Positions 39,901 through 46,188 are shown, counted from the first letter of the stretch. The stretch is 64,000 nt of DNA from Choristoneura fumiferana (GCF_025370935.1 NC_133477.1:829371-893370), one strand, 5' to 3'. Numbers and translations are program-made. Notes: a model not told the origin generated them from the sequence alone.

Positions 39901-41616
39901 CTTTGCATTGGCGTCACGTAAAGGAACACGTTTCTACGGAGCTTTTTCAGTATTATTGGCACAAAAATAAATATTTTTAGCATTTTTTGTAGATTTTTCA
40001 TTAAATTATGATTACAAATTCAATATATTTGATACTTTCCTAATACATATTTTAAACAAATTTTGTGGATTATCGTGGACGTATTAAAGTGAGACAATGT
40101 AGCAGGCAAAAATTCGAGGTTAATATAAAATACCTTAGGTAGTCAACAATGAAACATTTACGCATGGGACATTCAATGAGGCTGATTAAAGTTAAAGTAA
40201 TTTAAACCGTTTTGATTATATTCGTGCATTGACATAAATACGTATTACATAAATACACATTGTCACGTTTCATTGTTAAATATGTAATGTTTCATTCTGT
40301 ACACCACTGTGGACACAGTGAAACATTTCCCATTTCTTTTTACTTTTTATATTTTTGATGACTTACTACACATTTCTAAAGTATACTGTATATGTCACCC
40401 GAAACCCAATAAAATTACCTAAGTACTGTAAAAAATTCTGACTTCTATCTGTTAAAAGATTTATGAGATTTTGATATTTATGTGTTTCATTGTTGGACAC
40501 TTGACCCTACCTCTACTTAATATTGACCCTACCTCTACTTAATATAATTTATACTTTTCAGTACCTAAACTAATTATTTTAACTATACTATTTATCATAC
40601 AACTAGAGTTTACCCGCAGCTTCGCACGCGTAAACTATTCGATTTGATAGTTTAGTTACAATTGAAATTACGGGATTTTACGAAATTCCCCTGGGAATTC
40701 CGAAGCTTTATATCGTGGTCTTCATTGACGTTGTAGGTACTAAGAACAACTGTACAAAATGACTCTAAGCCCGGCGGTTGAAATTTCATGATTTTATGTA
40801 TCCCTATCCCGTGGGAATATCGGGATTAAGAGGAGCCTATGTGTTATTCCAGATGTCCAGCTATCTACATACCAAATTTCATCCACACACACACACACAC
40901 ACACACAGAAACACAAACTTTCGCATTTATAATATTCTGTGACCTGTACCGAAACTATTCTATAGGATTTAGTTCACAATGGTGAAGGGACACTGCGGAT
41001 GGTGCAGCTATGTCGTGCAGCCAACTCGTCCTCATCTAAAACTTCATACATTGTTTGTTTTAACAATCCATACTGATTTATAAATGCGAAAGTGTGTGTG
41101 TGTATGTTGTATGTTTGTCCGTCTTTCACGTCGAAACGGAGCGACGGATCGACGTGATTTTTGGCATGGAGATAGTTTATGGGCCAGAGAGTGACAGGCT
41201 AGGTACTTTTTATTCCGGAAAATACAGTTCCCCAGGGAACAGCGCGCAATAACCGAATTCCACGCGGGCGAAGCCGCGGGCAAAAGCTAGTGTCCAATAA
41301 ATCTTTTTTAATCATATTTTCGTCATACCATATTTATATTACCCCGAAAAGAAAATGCCATGGAACGTAATATTTGGGTCGGGATGTTGTGGACAGGGAT
41401 TACCGGGCTTTGGGTTGAAATAACGGACACTTTCCATTCTTGCAGTCCTGAATAAGTATTTATTAAATTAAATTACTTTGAGTTTGACAGGTCGCGGGAC
41501 TCCTGTACGCCGCGCTGTTGGAGGTCGCATTCCCGGCATATTCCAGAGAGGTGATTGAAATTATGGATATAGAAAGGAAACTGAAGAAAGCTTACGTTCG
41601 GATGTCTAAAACGTAG
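3963..41616 (+). CDS. Divergent anoctamin (TMEM16 family) membrane protein, 21 exons
   Basis: Exons, all GT-AG with matching phases: 3963-4091, 4590-4958, 6372-6539, 7779-7978, 8393-8506, 9696-9795, 10873-10956, 11259-11344, 12922-13085, 15082-15172, 15573-15699, 17483-17644, 18302-18448, 20354-20541, 20913-21043, 23661-23748, 24835-24949, 27703-27813, 28788-28908, 39128-39261, 41491-41616. The product is about 984 aa. It has an acidic, Thr/Pro-repeat N-terminus, then the anoctamin dimerisation region (RRIDMVLV, near 181), ALHDG at the cytosolic pre-membrane region, a Cys-rich first loop, LENHRTYE-like VENHRTYECY, and QF.LVT....AFPLAPL of TM7. TMEM16 proteins are Ca2+-gated chloride channels or lipid scramblases. 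Here most Ca2+ ligands of TM6-TM7 are missing, so channel or scramblase activity and its gating are uncertain. The ATG at 3963 follows an acceptor-like CTTTCTAG, so earlier exons are possible. Confidence 0.88.
4590..4958 (+). other. Anoctamin exon 2 with four 11-residue repeats
   Basis: Acceptor CTGTTTTAG and donor GTGACT frame this 123-codon exon. Its first half is Lys/Glu-rich (RKARKAEKAE) and likely helical. Its second half is four imperfect 11-residue units of the form (G/K)(E/K)PVxxTTTxD at about residues 111-155, followed by EEPV. At DNA level these are about 33-bp units, so the tract is a coding minisatellite. It is a low-complexity cytosolic tail with no known function. Confidence 0.75.
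5185..5762. repeat. Dispersed repeat with nested hairpin MITE, copy 1
   Basis: Begins TCTACACCCATATAGTAAAT and contains the inverse block GATAGAGGATTTATTATATG...TGTAGA. It matches 13243-13640 on both sides of an inserted 130-bp hairpin element (5389-5518), so the hairpin landed in an existing copy. Confidence 0.65.
5389..5518. repeat. GGGCTACTACGAAAC hairpin MITE, copy a
   Basis: A near-perfect palindrome: GGGCTACTACGAAACTCG at the left and its reverse complement at the right, with GTATCGTACCGT arms and a short AT-rich loop. Five further copies lie between 48.0 and 54.8 kb. Confidence 0.8.
5845..6152 (+). repeat. tRNA-derived SINE, copy 1
   Basis: The 5' head has pol III box A-like TGGCCTAGTGG and box B GGGTTCAAACC. 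The body contains ACCACGAGCTTTGCGGTGAAG. The 3' end AGGCCTGTGCCCAACAGTGG runs into (GAT)n. The tail resembles the 3' end of RTE LINEs seen at 7125 and 13112, suggesting shared retrotransposition machinery. Confidence 0.8.
6639..7065. mobile_element. 427-bp TIR element, copy 1
   Basis: Ends are AATGAGGGCTATCG and CGATAGCCCTCATT, an exact 14-bp terminal inverted repeat. It matches 15752-16176 almost base for base. It lies in anoctamin intron 3. A short open frame inside both copies is probably not a gene. No clear target duplication is visible. Confidence 0.75.
7090..7440. repeat. RTE LINE debris
   Basis: 7110-7160 (+) resembles the lepidopteran RTE 3' end (GTTCAGCAGTGGACGTCTTCC then GATGATGA). 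7300-7440 (minus sense) resembles a C-terminal RTE stretch also seen near 28200 (CTCATTT..GATTCGGTCTC). Both are short, broken fragments. Confidence 0.45.
8547..8645. repeat. Partial end of the GGTGCGGCC MITE family
   Basis: GGAGCGACCACACCGCTGCT, GACGGTGCGGAATCGCA and GTAAACGTCACG match blocks of the full elements at 23929-24236 and 12251-12672. Only one arm is present. Confidence 0.55.
8690..9288. mobile_element. Transposon with CCCGACTGCC ends and an internal long palindrome
   Basis: A 225-bp palindrome (8690-8914; arms of about 95 bp with AACAGTCGGGACCCAT at the centre) sits at one end. The other end is (ACAT)n followed by CATAACCCTCCTTCGGGCAG and TCGGGTAATA. The outermost sequence, ACCCGACTGCC against GGCAGTCGGGT, is a terminal inverted repeat. 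The same tail recurs at 30535-30600 and 37825-37880. Confidence 0.65.
9835..9905 (+). repeat. Degenerate tRNA-like SINE head
   Basis: GGTAGCCTAATGGTTTGATC resembles box A and GGGTTCCAATCCGGGC resembles box B of the SINE at 5845. The body is missing. Confidence 0.4.
10042..10647 (+). repeat. GGGTTCCGTAGCCAAAATGG repeat, near-complete copy
   Basis: A ~600-bp dispersed element. It starts AGGGTTCCGTAGCCAAAATG, has TTTCGCCATGTCTCTCTGTC and AGGGTACCTCCCATCGACG internally, and ends GGCTACGGAACCCTATTTCG with GGCCGGTTTTTT. The inner GGGTTCCGTAGCC / GGCTACGGAACCC pair is inverted. Fragments occur at 16547-16680, 23390-23590 and 59760-60035 (reverse). Confidence 0.65.
11022..11115 (+). repeat. 3' tail of a CR1/Jockey-like LINE
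   Basis: Carries the GGTAGAGATAAGTTCGCCTTTG block and AATAAAGAGTTTACATACAT with (ACAT)n. This is the same 3' architecture as the longer LINE ending near 33000. It is a heavily 5'-truncated copy. Confidence 0.6.
11387..11610 (-). repeat. tRNA-like SINE, single copy
   Basis: In minus orientation: tRNA-like head with CACCACTGCTGGACAG and ATCGAACCCAGGTCC (box B complement), then a body ending in the TTTGGAGTTGATATAAAAAT / GACTCCAAAAAA tail. The same unit forms the head-to-head pairs at 45851-46180 and 53541-54108. Confidence 0.65.
11815..12200 (-). pseudogene. RTE LINE C-terminal fragment
   Basis: Minus-strand translation reads LYGAETWRVKE and later TNLSILEELKVKERLSSI, hallmark phrases of the RTE reverse-transcriptase C-terminus. 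The frame is otherwise diverged and stops are present. It lies in anoctamin intron 8. Confidence 0.65.
12251..12672. repeat. GGTGCGGCC MITE, copy with an internal insertion
   Basis: Ends AGGTGCGACCAAACC and GGTTTGGTCGCACCT are inverted. Blocks GTGCGGAATTGCAGTGACG and CGTCACTGCGATTCCG are internal inverted subrepeats. About 200 bp near 12385-12595, ending in a (GAGTTT)n tail, interrupt it. Confidence 0.65.
13110..13195 (-). repeat. RTE LINE 3' end
   Basis: The minus strand reads AGGCCTACGTCCAACAGTGG ACGTCCTACGGCCGATATGATG, the characteristic RTE tail. It encodes the AASNRSDRRSMGEAYVQQWT-type C-terminus. Confidence 0.6.
13243..13640. repeat. Dispersed repeat, copy 2 (no nested hairpin)
   Basis: Matches 5185-5762 with TCTACACCCATATAGTAAA, GCTCGTGGGGCAGACATACC and ATGGATGTAGATAAAATATTG. 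It serves as the empty-site reference for the hairpin MITE in copy 1. Confidence 0.6.
13735..13835 (-). repeat. RTE LINE fragment
   Basis: The minus strand encodes RILGRPPIRWTNALIKAAGS, like the GRP..RW.D.....AG.RW motif of RTE C-termini. Only about 30 codons remain. Confidence 0.5.
15752..16176. mobile_element. 425-bp TIR element, copy 2
   Basis: Same 14-bp inverted ends (AATGAGGGCTATCG) and nearly identical interior as 6639-7065. It sits 52 bp after anoctamin exon 11. The high identity of the two copies suggests recent activity of this family. Confidence 0.75.
16473..17117. repeat. GGTGCGGCC MITE with two nested insertions
   Basis: Ends AGGAGCGGCCATACCGCTG and CAGCGGTTTGGCCGCTCCT are inverted and flanked by TTA on both sides. 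Inside lie a piece of the GGGTTCCGTAGCC repeat (about 16547-16680) and a separate long hairpin (16790-16975). The order shows successive insertions. Confidence 0.7.
16790..16975. repeat. Long hairpin MITE
   Basis: Arms of about 70 bp are nearly exact inverse copies: CCCTTAGTGTAAGTTTTCGG at the left and its complement at the right, with CTCGATCGCGTTCGCGTT in each arm. The loop holds the CATCTAGCGGAACG block. Confidence 0.75.
17700..17870. repeat. Helitron-type (Lep1-like) repeat fragment
   Basis: Contains CATACCAAATTTCATCGAAATC and GGAGCCGTTTCCGAG and ends near ATATACAAGAATTGCTAGTTT. This signature is common at lepidopteran Helitron ends. Related pieces occur at 19250-19410, 22842-22900, 28640-28790, 40610-40945 and 41071-41291. 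Confidence 0.45.
19512..19994. repeat. Foldback element with ~90-bp arms
   Basis: The left arm CTGATGATAGAATGAAATG...AATTGCTAAAAAA...CCTGGACAGG returns inverted at the right (CCTGTCCAGGATTTTTTAGC...CATTTCATTCTATTATCAG). The ~300-bp loop is AT-rich with no ORF. Confidence 0.7.
20634..20855. repeat. Three tandem GC-rich 66-76-bp units
   Basis: GATCTAACCAGYCCATC followed by (CG)n-rich GCCGCCGCCCTTTGCTC and CCGTCCCGCGCGCGCG repeats three times in anoctamin intron 14. The intron is otherwise AT-rich. Confidence 0.7.
21210..22842 (-). pseudogene. LINE remnant: reverse transcriptase end plus RNase H
   Basis: Read on the minus strand, order and motifs fit a LOA/R1/I-group non-LTR retrotransposon. 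GYADDIAILISG (the catalytic YADD of reverse transcriptase) lies near 22790. Then VNPKKMEQVMF, LWLYQSVIRPIISYGAVVWW (thumb), and RNase H motifs FTDGSKT and QAEC near 22010-21930. Last is a zinc-knuckle-like CRACMEAEETATHILLGC near 21330. Several frameshifts and stops break it, so it is dead. It lies within anoctamin intron 15. Confidence 0.75.
23929..24236. repeat. GGTGCGGCC MITE, complete 308-bp copy
   Basis: Terminal inverted repeat AGGTGCGGCCAAACCGCTG / CAGCGGTGTGGCCGCTCCT with TTA target duplications (23926-23928 and 24237-24239), as for Harbinger/Tourist elements. Inner subrepeats form a compound hairpin. Confidence 0.75.
25086..27640. repeat. 45-bp minisatellite, about 56 units
   Basis: The unit is GTTGCCAGCTCCGCCTCGCT followed by GCCCCGCGCCGCTCATCCCACACTA. 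Most units are 45 bp. A minority are 44 bp (one C lost in the C-run), one lacks more, and one is 46 bp. Homogeneous blocks of 45-bp units lie between the 44-bp variants, giving higher-order structure. Both strands are open in long stretches because 45 is divisible by three. It lies in the intron between anoctamin exons 17 and 18. Confidence 0.95.
27960..28245 (-). pseudogene. RTE LINE C-terminal fragment
   Basis: Minus-strand sequence contains GGCAGCCCATATAGCACGG and GAGATGGACGGATGACCTGG, then CGCGGGTTCACGGTGGATGC, and decodes to the RTE C-terminal pattern RW.DDL..AAGSRWMQAASN in shifting frames. Confidence 0.55.
28975..29225. other. GC-rich island, possible LINE 5' end
   Basis: About 250 bp of distinctly GC-rich sequence (GGGCGAAGGGCGCAAGCCC, GGGGCGAGCCCGAGCCGAG) within an AT-rich intron, rich in short stems. 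It resembles the structured 5' leaders of some non-LTR elements but encodes nothing I can identify. Confidence 0.25.
29340..29826. repeat. Dispersed ~480-bp repeat, copy 2
   Basis: Second copy of the element at 1926-2405: CACTTGCTCGTAAACAGTGTCG to TTAAGACACAATGTAC. It is less disrupted at the inner inverted GAATTACGAACGTCGACTC block. Confidence 0.6.
29851..31155 (-). mobile_element. 1.3-kb TIR DNA transposon, copy A
   Basis: Both ends carry about 44 bp of inverted repeat: CTTAGATGAATGATTGG, then CTCGCGCGCTCGCTCGACTA and GATACC, and its complement at 31112-31155. No transposase ORF is present. The first 750 bp match, inverted, the arm at 37801-38985. The interior near 30535-30600 includes the CCCGACTGCCCGAAGGAGGG unit. 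The two flanks do not match each other as a target duplication. Confidence 0.7.
31167..33000 (+). pseudogene. Internally deleted CR1/Jockey-type LINE
   Basis: 31210-31710 encodes an ORF1-like C-terminus: ADIKDIYRVRSK, then TPIVVETSS, VSEQLTPKAARLYFLAREL and a Trp-rich end, matching the FP25K-like domain found in many insect LINE ORF1 proteins. 31950-32698 then encodes only the end of the reverse transcriptase (KNLGIIMDQTLSWTAHI; LDYGDIAFVDL; WLPIRHRR; SVKLWNDLPLSLK). Endonuclease and the reverse transcriptase core are absent between them. The 3' end has AATAAAGAGTTTACATACAT and (ACAT)n near 32962-33000. Confidence 0.7.
33001..36650 (+). pseudogene. APE-endonuclease LINE, nearly full ORF2, frameshifted
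   Basis: Order of domains: apurinic-type endonuclease (LKVLQLNIRSINC at 33259, LSECWL, AVYRSPS, GDININI, DHVMLKS, SITDHAP) at 33259-33890, then reverse transcriptase (YRPISVLTTISKVFEK, NQFGFRRGRSTEDA, GVFLDLSKAFDTV, YGVPQGSVLGPTLF, YADDTALI) at 34700-35230, then a C-terminal part to 36071. The frame changes near 34205, 34895 (A-run) and 35655, and stops occur near 33310 and 35727. The 3' UTR has a long hairpin at 36173-36307 and ends AATAAATGATTATTATTATT. No ORF1 was seen. It is a Jockey/CR1-superfamily element. Confidence 0.8.
36173..36307. repeat. 49-bp-arm hairpin in the LINE 3' region
   Basis: The left arm ends TACCACACTACACTGACG (36221). After a 36-bp loop the right arm begins CGTCAGTGTAGTGTGGTGG (36258) and continues with GATGGATGGGTTTGTGTG. 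It lies between the LINE stop and its poly(A)-like end. Confidence 0.75.
36670..37800 (-). pseudogene. C-terminal half-domain of a restriction-like-endonuclease LINE
   Basis: An uninterrupted minus-strand frame (37795 to 36742, about 350 codons) encodes the end of an R2/R4/NeSL-type polyprotein. It has LTIKRQEGGRGM after the reverse transcriptase, a zinc knuckle CRRCHNQSETIQHITGAC (C-x2-C-x7-H-x4-C), then RPDITIIDK...LIDISIP, the restriction-like endonuclease core. It is 5'-truncated exactly at a microsatellite (37800). The ATG at 37749 is not a real start because the frame is open upstream. The intact frame suggests fairly recent insertion. Confidence 0.8.
37801..38985 (+). mobile_element. 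TIR DNA transposon, copy B (one end only)
   Basis: Reverse-complement match to 29851-30600, ending GGTATCTAGACGAGCGAGCG and CGAGACCAATCATACATCTAAG. The other half is missing at 37800, where the LINE fragment begins. A 421-bp MITE is inserted at 38065-38485. It is flanked on the right by CCTTTTTG, the complement of the flank at 31156-31163. Confidence 0.7.
38065..38485. mobile_element. 421-bp MITE with TGTCGG ends
   Basis: Ends TGTCGGCGGCCGATCG and CGATCGGCCGGCCGACA are inverted. TATA flanks both sides (38061-38064, 38486-38489). The empty site survives in copy A (30337-30354), which confirms the ends. The interior has three copies of a GATCATGAAATTCCTAGGC-type subrepeat. Confidence 0.85.
38986..39035 (+). 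repeat. LINE 3' tail
   Basis: CATTTTTGTGCAATAAAGAG followed by (ACAA)n is the same tail type as at 32962. It directly abuts the end of transposon copy B, which therefore inserted into a LINE. Confidence 0.5.
39357..40508. mobile_element. 1.15-kb element with AGGGTCATATGTCCAACAATG ends
   Basis: AGGGTCATATGTCCAACAATG at the left and CATTGTTGGACACTTGACCCT at the right are inverted. The interior repeats variants of GTGAAACATT and has no transposase frame. The right end is followed by a tandem copy of TTGACCCTACCTCTACTTAA. It lies in the last anoctamin intron. Confidence 0.6.
40610..41291. repeat. Helitron-type ends, one in each orientation
   Basis: 40604-40660 carries ACTAGAGTTTACCCGCAGCTTCGC (reverse). 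41071-41291 has the typical GTTTGTCCGTCTTTCACG body and ends GGGCGAAGCCGCGGGC AAAAGCTAGT, fitting a Helitron CTRRT terminus with a GC hairpin just before it. A (CA)n tract is at 40885-40910. Confidence 0.45.
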
Positions 41617-41769
41617 GACCACCCATAATATTCTAGCCCTATACTCATCATCATCATCATCCCAGCGTACATATATCCCACTGCTGGGCACAGGCCTCCT
41701 CTAATTAATTTCAGCTTAAATTTGGTACACGTATGTATATTGGGTGACAATGCTAGATTATGGCACCAT

Positions 41770-42910
41770 CAAGCTGATCTGATGATGGAGCCGGAAGGTG
41801 GGCACAGGATCTCGGTAACAAAACGACACAGCCCCGTCGAGTTTGAACTTATTTGATTTGTTTTCACGAGTACTCTTTACCTGAGGCCGTATTGTCCGCT
41901 GCAATCGCGGTCGCATTCAGCATCTCTTTCTACCCTCTTCTTGCACCATATGACAGAAAGAAGTGGTGAAAACGATTGTGATTCCAAGTGAGTTAAACTC
42001 CAATTCAATAGAATCTGACAATCCTGTAGACACTTCCAGCCTACTAATATAAACACCGGGCTGCCTAAGGCTTTGTGATGTGACTATTATTCTTTTTTGA
42101 TTCCTTTTAGATGATAATTGCAACAACAGGGACATATATAATCAAGTGTGCCCACGATAGGGTGTCTTAAATATGTAGAAAATTGACAGATTCTATTGAA
42201 TTGTACTTTAGACAATAAAGCCTCAATGGGGTTGGCAACTGCAAAATGAACTTCTGGAGCCCATAAAAACAACGTTACCACCGGTTCCTGAGGATTTACT
42301 TAAACCAATATTTTGTAATTGTAAGAATGGATGCGGTGTACGCTGTCGGTGCAGAAAATCGGGATGACTCACTTTAGTTCGTGGCCAATGTAATGGACAA
42401 GCTTGCTTCAATGCTGTTTCACCACAAAGTAACTCTGAGGAAGAGAGTGCATTCGACTCGGAAATTCCTGAAGGTCTCGAAACAACAATTAAAGATAACG
42501 AAGATAATGACAGTGAAACGGACATTTGCACATGCCCGGAGGATGACGACGATGAAGAAGAAGAAGAATAAGATAATGAATAGAGACTATCCTATGCCCA
42601 CGTCCATCATCATCCATACAGGGTAAAGTACCTACCCGTAAAAACAAATCAAATGAGCCCAAACTCAACGGGGCTATGTTGTTTCGTTACTGAGATCATG
42701 TGCTCACATTCCGGCTCCATCACCAGGAACCTGGACATCATCCAGGTAAAGAGTACTCGTGAAAACCAATAAAATGAGCCCAAACTCAACGGGGCTATGT
42801 CGTTTTGCTATCGATATCCTGTGGTCACTTTCCGGCTCCATCATCAGGATCCTGGACATCATTCAGGTGAAAAGTACTTGCGAAGACAAATCAAATGAGC
42901 CCAAATTCGA
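41770..42910. mobile_element. Decayed DNA element with a Cys-rich terminal ORF remnant
   Basis: 42220-42571 (+) reads LQNELLEPIKTTLPPVPEDL then FCNCKNGCGVRCRCRKSG, a stop, QCNGQACFNA and an Asp/Glu-rich end. This Cys-rich pattern is common at the C-terminus of insect transposon-encoded proteins. One in-frame TGA breaks it. Blocks containing GAGCCCAAACTCAACGGGGC and TTCCGGCTCCATCATCAGGA repeat at 42650-42905 and occur inverted at 41775-41890, so they may be element ends. Confidence 0.45.
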
Positions 42911-43798
42911 ATTTTTTTTTGACATTTGACCTTGAATAACTTACGACGCGGACACGAGATTAAATGTGACTTTTGAGACAACATATAGGACATCAAAATG
43001 AAGCTGTTTACGAGTTACCAGCTTATTATCTCTCATTCCGAGATTGTGGCGTAAAGAGTCCACTCGCGCCTCCGCGAACATCCCTGAAGCGCTGCAGAGC
43101 AGAATCGTGGTAGCCCCATCAGCATCCTGAACGCGTTATTATTTTGAATACGCAGAGCGTTGTACTGTTTCTGCGTGTAGTTTGCCCACAGGCTGCTTAA
43201 AGAACATTTTATTTATTATCTATCAGTTGTTATTGTTTTATTATTTGTTGATAATAGAGAAACAGATGTACGGAGGCGAAAAAATCTCCTAAAGAAATCT
43301 CTTTTAGTTAGCCTTTAAGATTCCTGTATTAGCTTTATTTTTAAAAAGAAACCAAACAGTCAGCCAGGTATTTTATTTTTCAGGTCGGATAAAGGCGAAC
43401 AATAATGTACCACAATCTAAGATTCAGATGATTATGGTGATGTGGGGTGTACCTACCATAATCATTTCACTTATAAATAAACAAACTAAGTATCCAAGGA
43501 CAACCAGGAGCTGTCGTTTCATGGTGAGTGCGCTAGGTACTGTAACTGTTTGAGTGCCACTGAGGAGGATACCAGTTTTTAACTGTAAGTACAAAACATT
43601 TTCAACAAATATGTTTTGCGCGCGCGCAGGGCCATTAACTGATACGATACGCCCTATGTAGCTGCTCACTCTCCCTAATAGTTAAAAAAATATCTTCATC
43701 ATTCATGCATCTATAACATCGATCTATAACCAATTAACCACAGAATAAGTAATAGTGCATCCTCTCACTTGGGCCGTAGTTCCCAGGGCTTTTAAAGG

Positions 43799-43886
43799 TT
43801 CACCGCGAAAGCTAAATTTCAGTTTCCGCACATGAATTTCGACTCAGAGGTGCGAGCTTCGTCTGCCGATAGGTCAAACCACTAGT
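43799..43886 (-). repeat. SINE head fragment, reverse orientation
   Basis: Complement of the tRNA-derived SINE: CACATGAATTTCGACTCAGAGG, GTGCGAGC and GATAGGTCAAACCACTAG. Only the 5' third remains. The preceding stretch 42911-43798 shows no supported gene. Confidence 0.55.
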
Positions 43887-43953
43887 TCAATTACCAAAGT
43901 TTTAAAGTAACGCGTGCTATAGCTACGTATGCCCCGTCGCTTGTTGTCATAAG

Positions 43954-44103
43954 TAAAGGGGTTCCTAGACGGGCCATATTTTCACTGCAATTTGTGGCCG
44001 GCAACTATTGGTGTCCCTCTCTTACTCACATGTTAGACAGGGACACCAATAGTTGCCGGCCACATATTGCAGTGAAAATATGGCCCGTCTAGGAGCCCCT
44101 TTA
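43954..44103. repeat. Hairpin MITE, AGACGGGCCATATTTTCACTG
   Basis: A 150-bp near-perfect palindrome: TAAAGGGGTTCCTAGACGGG at the left, CCCGTCTAGGAGCCCCTTTA at the right, with GGCCGGCAACTATTGGTGTC arms meeting near 44020. Confidence 0.8.
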
Positions 44104-44130
44104 TATACGGAACTGGCGATTTAAGGCTAC

Positions 44131-44330
44131 GGCGCGTTTCCACCAGAGATGTGCGAGGATGCACTAGGACAAAGTGTTTGTCATGGACCATTAGAAACGC
44201 TTTATTTACCTATTCTCGCTCCGCTACGCTGAGCTGTTTCCACTAGAGCTGCGCGGGGCGAGGATAGGCTATTGATTCATGACAAACACTTTTCTCGCAT
44301 CGCAACACATCTCTGGTGGAAATGCAGGCT
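44131..44330. repeat. TTTCCACCAGAGATG hairpin MITE
   Basis: GGCGCGTTTCCACCAGAGATG returns inverted as CATCTCTGGTGGAAATGCAG. Inner ATTCTCGCTCCGC and CTGTTTCCACTAGAGCTG blocks form secondary stems. Relatives are at 1190-1440 and 62992-63115. Confidence 0.7.
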
Positions 44331-44366
44331 AAGGCGGTTTAAGGCTGCTGTACCCTCTTATTGGAA

Positions 44367-44679
44367 GCCGTGGTGGCCTAGTGGTTTGACCTATCGCCTC
44401 TCAAGCAGAGGGTCGTGGGTTCAAACGCCGGCTCGCACCTCTGAGTTTTTCGAAATTCATGTGTGCGTACATTTGAAATTTACCACGAGCTTTGCGGTGA
44501 AGGAAAACATCGTGAGGAAACCTGCACAAACCTGCGAAGCAATTCAATGGTGCATGTGAAGTTCCCAATCCGCACTGGGCCCGCGTGGGAACTATGGCCC
44601 AAGCCCTCTTGTTCTGAGAGCCTATGCTCAGGCCTATGCCCAGCAGTGGGACGTATATAGTCTGGGATGATGATGATGA
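44367..44679 (+). repeat. tRNA-derived SINE, copy 2
   Basis: Near-identical to 5845-6152 from GCCGTGGTGGCCTAGTGG to (GAT)n. Box A and box B are present. The 3' part has a small CCTATGCTCAGG duplication next to GCCTATGCCCAGCAGTGG. Confidence 0.8.
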
Positions 44680-44719
44680 CCCTTTTATAGACTTAAGTGT
44701 TTTGTAATCACTTGGAGTC

Positions 44720-45285
44720 GGGCCTACCGCAGGGTTCCCCAAATGTTTCAAATAGCGGGGCCATTACAGGCTTAATATTTCTTTCCGGCGCCATTGCAGC
44801 TTGGGAGTCAGCACGGGCTCGACGCCGAAACAACTCGATTTCCACCAAGAATGCCTAGATTTCGGATTAGCAGGAACCCCACTCGGCGCCCTTGAATACT
44901 TACTGGTGCGGCCCGTGCCAAGTTGGCGAAGGAAGGTGGACTTACCCAAGTTCGCCGCCGACCTTCTGACTGGCCACGGGTTTGCGATGATGGTTTTGAA
45001 GGCAGTGCACGTCGTTGTCTTTAGTATCACTCAATCCTAGTAGATTTTGAGGATAACTTCCTTATTATGATTGTCAAGCGGAATGATTTGTTTACATATG
45101 ACTGACAGACGACAAGATGACAATGAAAAAATACCGCATGGCATCAGAGGTTTCCGGCCAGCGTTGCCTAGGCTTGTCCACCTCCTTGCACACGGCAATA
45201 CGGCGCAACCACTTACCACGGTGCCCCTGGGCGCCGTGGTCCGCAGCGTGCCGGTTGGCAACCCTTCAGTGACACTGTAAAATTG
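44720..45285. other. Open but unassigned stretch
   Basis: 44801-45040 (+) is open for about 79 codons after an acceptor-like CATTGCAG, and 45071-45280 (+) is open in another frame. The opposite strand is also open, which is partly a GC effect. The start AGGGTTCCCCAAATG looks like a hAT-type end. No family was recognised, and transposon origin is more likely than a host exon. 45286-45760 is AT-rich with nothing identifiable. Confidence 0.2.
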
Positions 45286-45850
45286 TTATTTTTAATTTTT
45301 AAATCTTTTCATTTGTCTTTTATTGATTTTATTAATTTTGTACTGTCATTAGGTAGATTTAGATTATTTTCGTTAATAAAAGTTATAGATTAATGTTTTT
45401 CTACTTAATTTATTCCTTTTCGCTTCTACAGTAGAGCCGAAAGAGGCATTGTTTTGAAGTGACGCTTTAAAAGCTTCCATATTTAGCCAATAGTTTCAAA
45501 ATTAAAAACTAATTGGACTATGCATTATATGTTTCATATATATTTCACGAAATAAAATCGTGTTTGTTTTTAATATTTTTGCACAGTTGTAATTTTGAGG
45601 TTATTTCCATGCCTAAAAATCCTCCATTCACAAACACCGTGTTGGCTGTTTAGAGGTTTCCAACATAAATTAAAAAAAAAAAACTTTAATCCTTAGAGAA
45701 TAAAAAGGAGCTTTAGTCCCGATATTCAGACTAAAGTCGCATGAGAGAAGTAAAAATAGTATAAGGAAGATTGTTTTTTTGGAATCTTTTTGTATTTTTT
45801 ATTTCAATTCCAAATTTTTACTTTTACGGTCATCCCGTAAAACCTAAATT

Positions 45851-46180
45851 GAAAATACAAACTGAAATATAGATGCACAGAAAAACCAGAAAATAAGACC
45901 AGCACTGGGAATCGAACCCAGGTCCTCGGCATTCCGTGCCGCGTTCTATACCGCTACACCACTGCTGGACAACGGTACAGACACGAATTCACTGCTTAAG
46001 TGGCTAAATAAAAAACAAACAAGGTGAGATATGAGGTGCATAGGGGAAATTCGTGTCTGTACCGTTGTCCAGCAGTGGTGTAGCGGTATAGCACGCGGCA
46101 CGGAATGCCGAGGACCTGGGTTCGATTCCCAGTGCTGGTCTTATTTTTCTGTGCATCTATATTTCAGTTTTTATTTTCAA
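45851..46180. repeat. Foldback element with tRNA-like heads, copy 1
   Basis: Two tRNA-headed units face each other. The plus head (46069-46139) folds as a cloverleaf: acceptor CCAGCAG against TGCTGG, D stem GTGT/GCAC, anticodon stem CGGC/GCCG, T arm CTGGG-TTCGATT-CCCAG. The minus head is 45899-45968. Both bodies continue outward into CTGTGCATCTATATTTCAG. The minus body extends to about 45765. It is not a functional tRNA: position 33 is C. Confidence 0.75.
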
Positions 46181-46188
46181 TAGTATAA

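Noticed and set aside
44801..45040. Host gene exon
   Set aside because: Both strands are open, there is no matching donor or partner exon, and the left edge looks like a hAT end.
46069..46139. Functional tRNA gene
   Set aside because: The cloverleaf is imperfect, position 33 is C, the acceptor is mismatched, and it occurs in repeated SINE-like copies.
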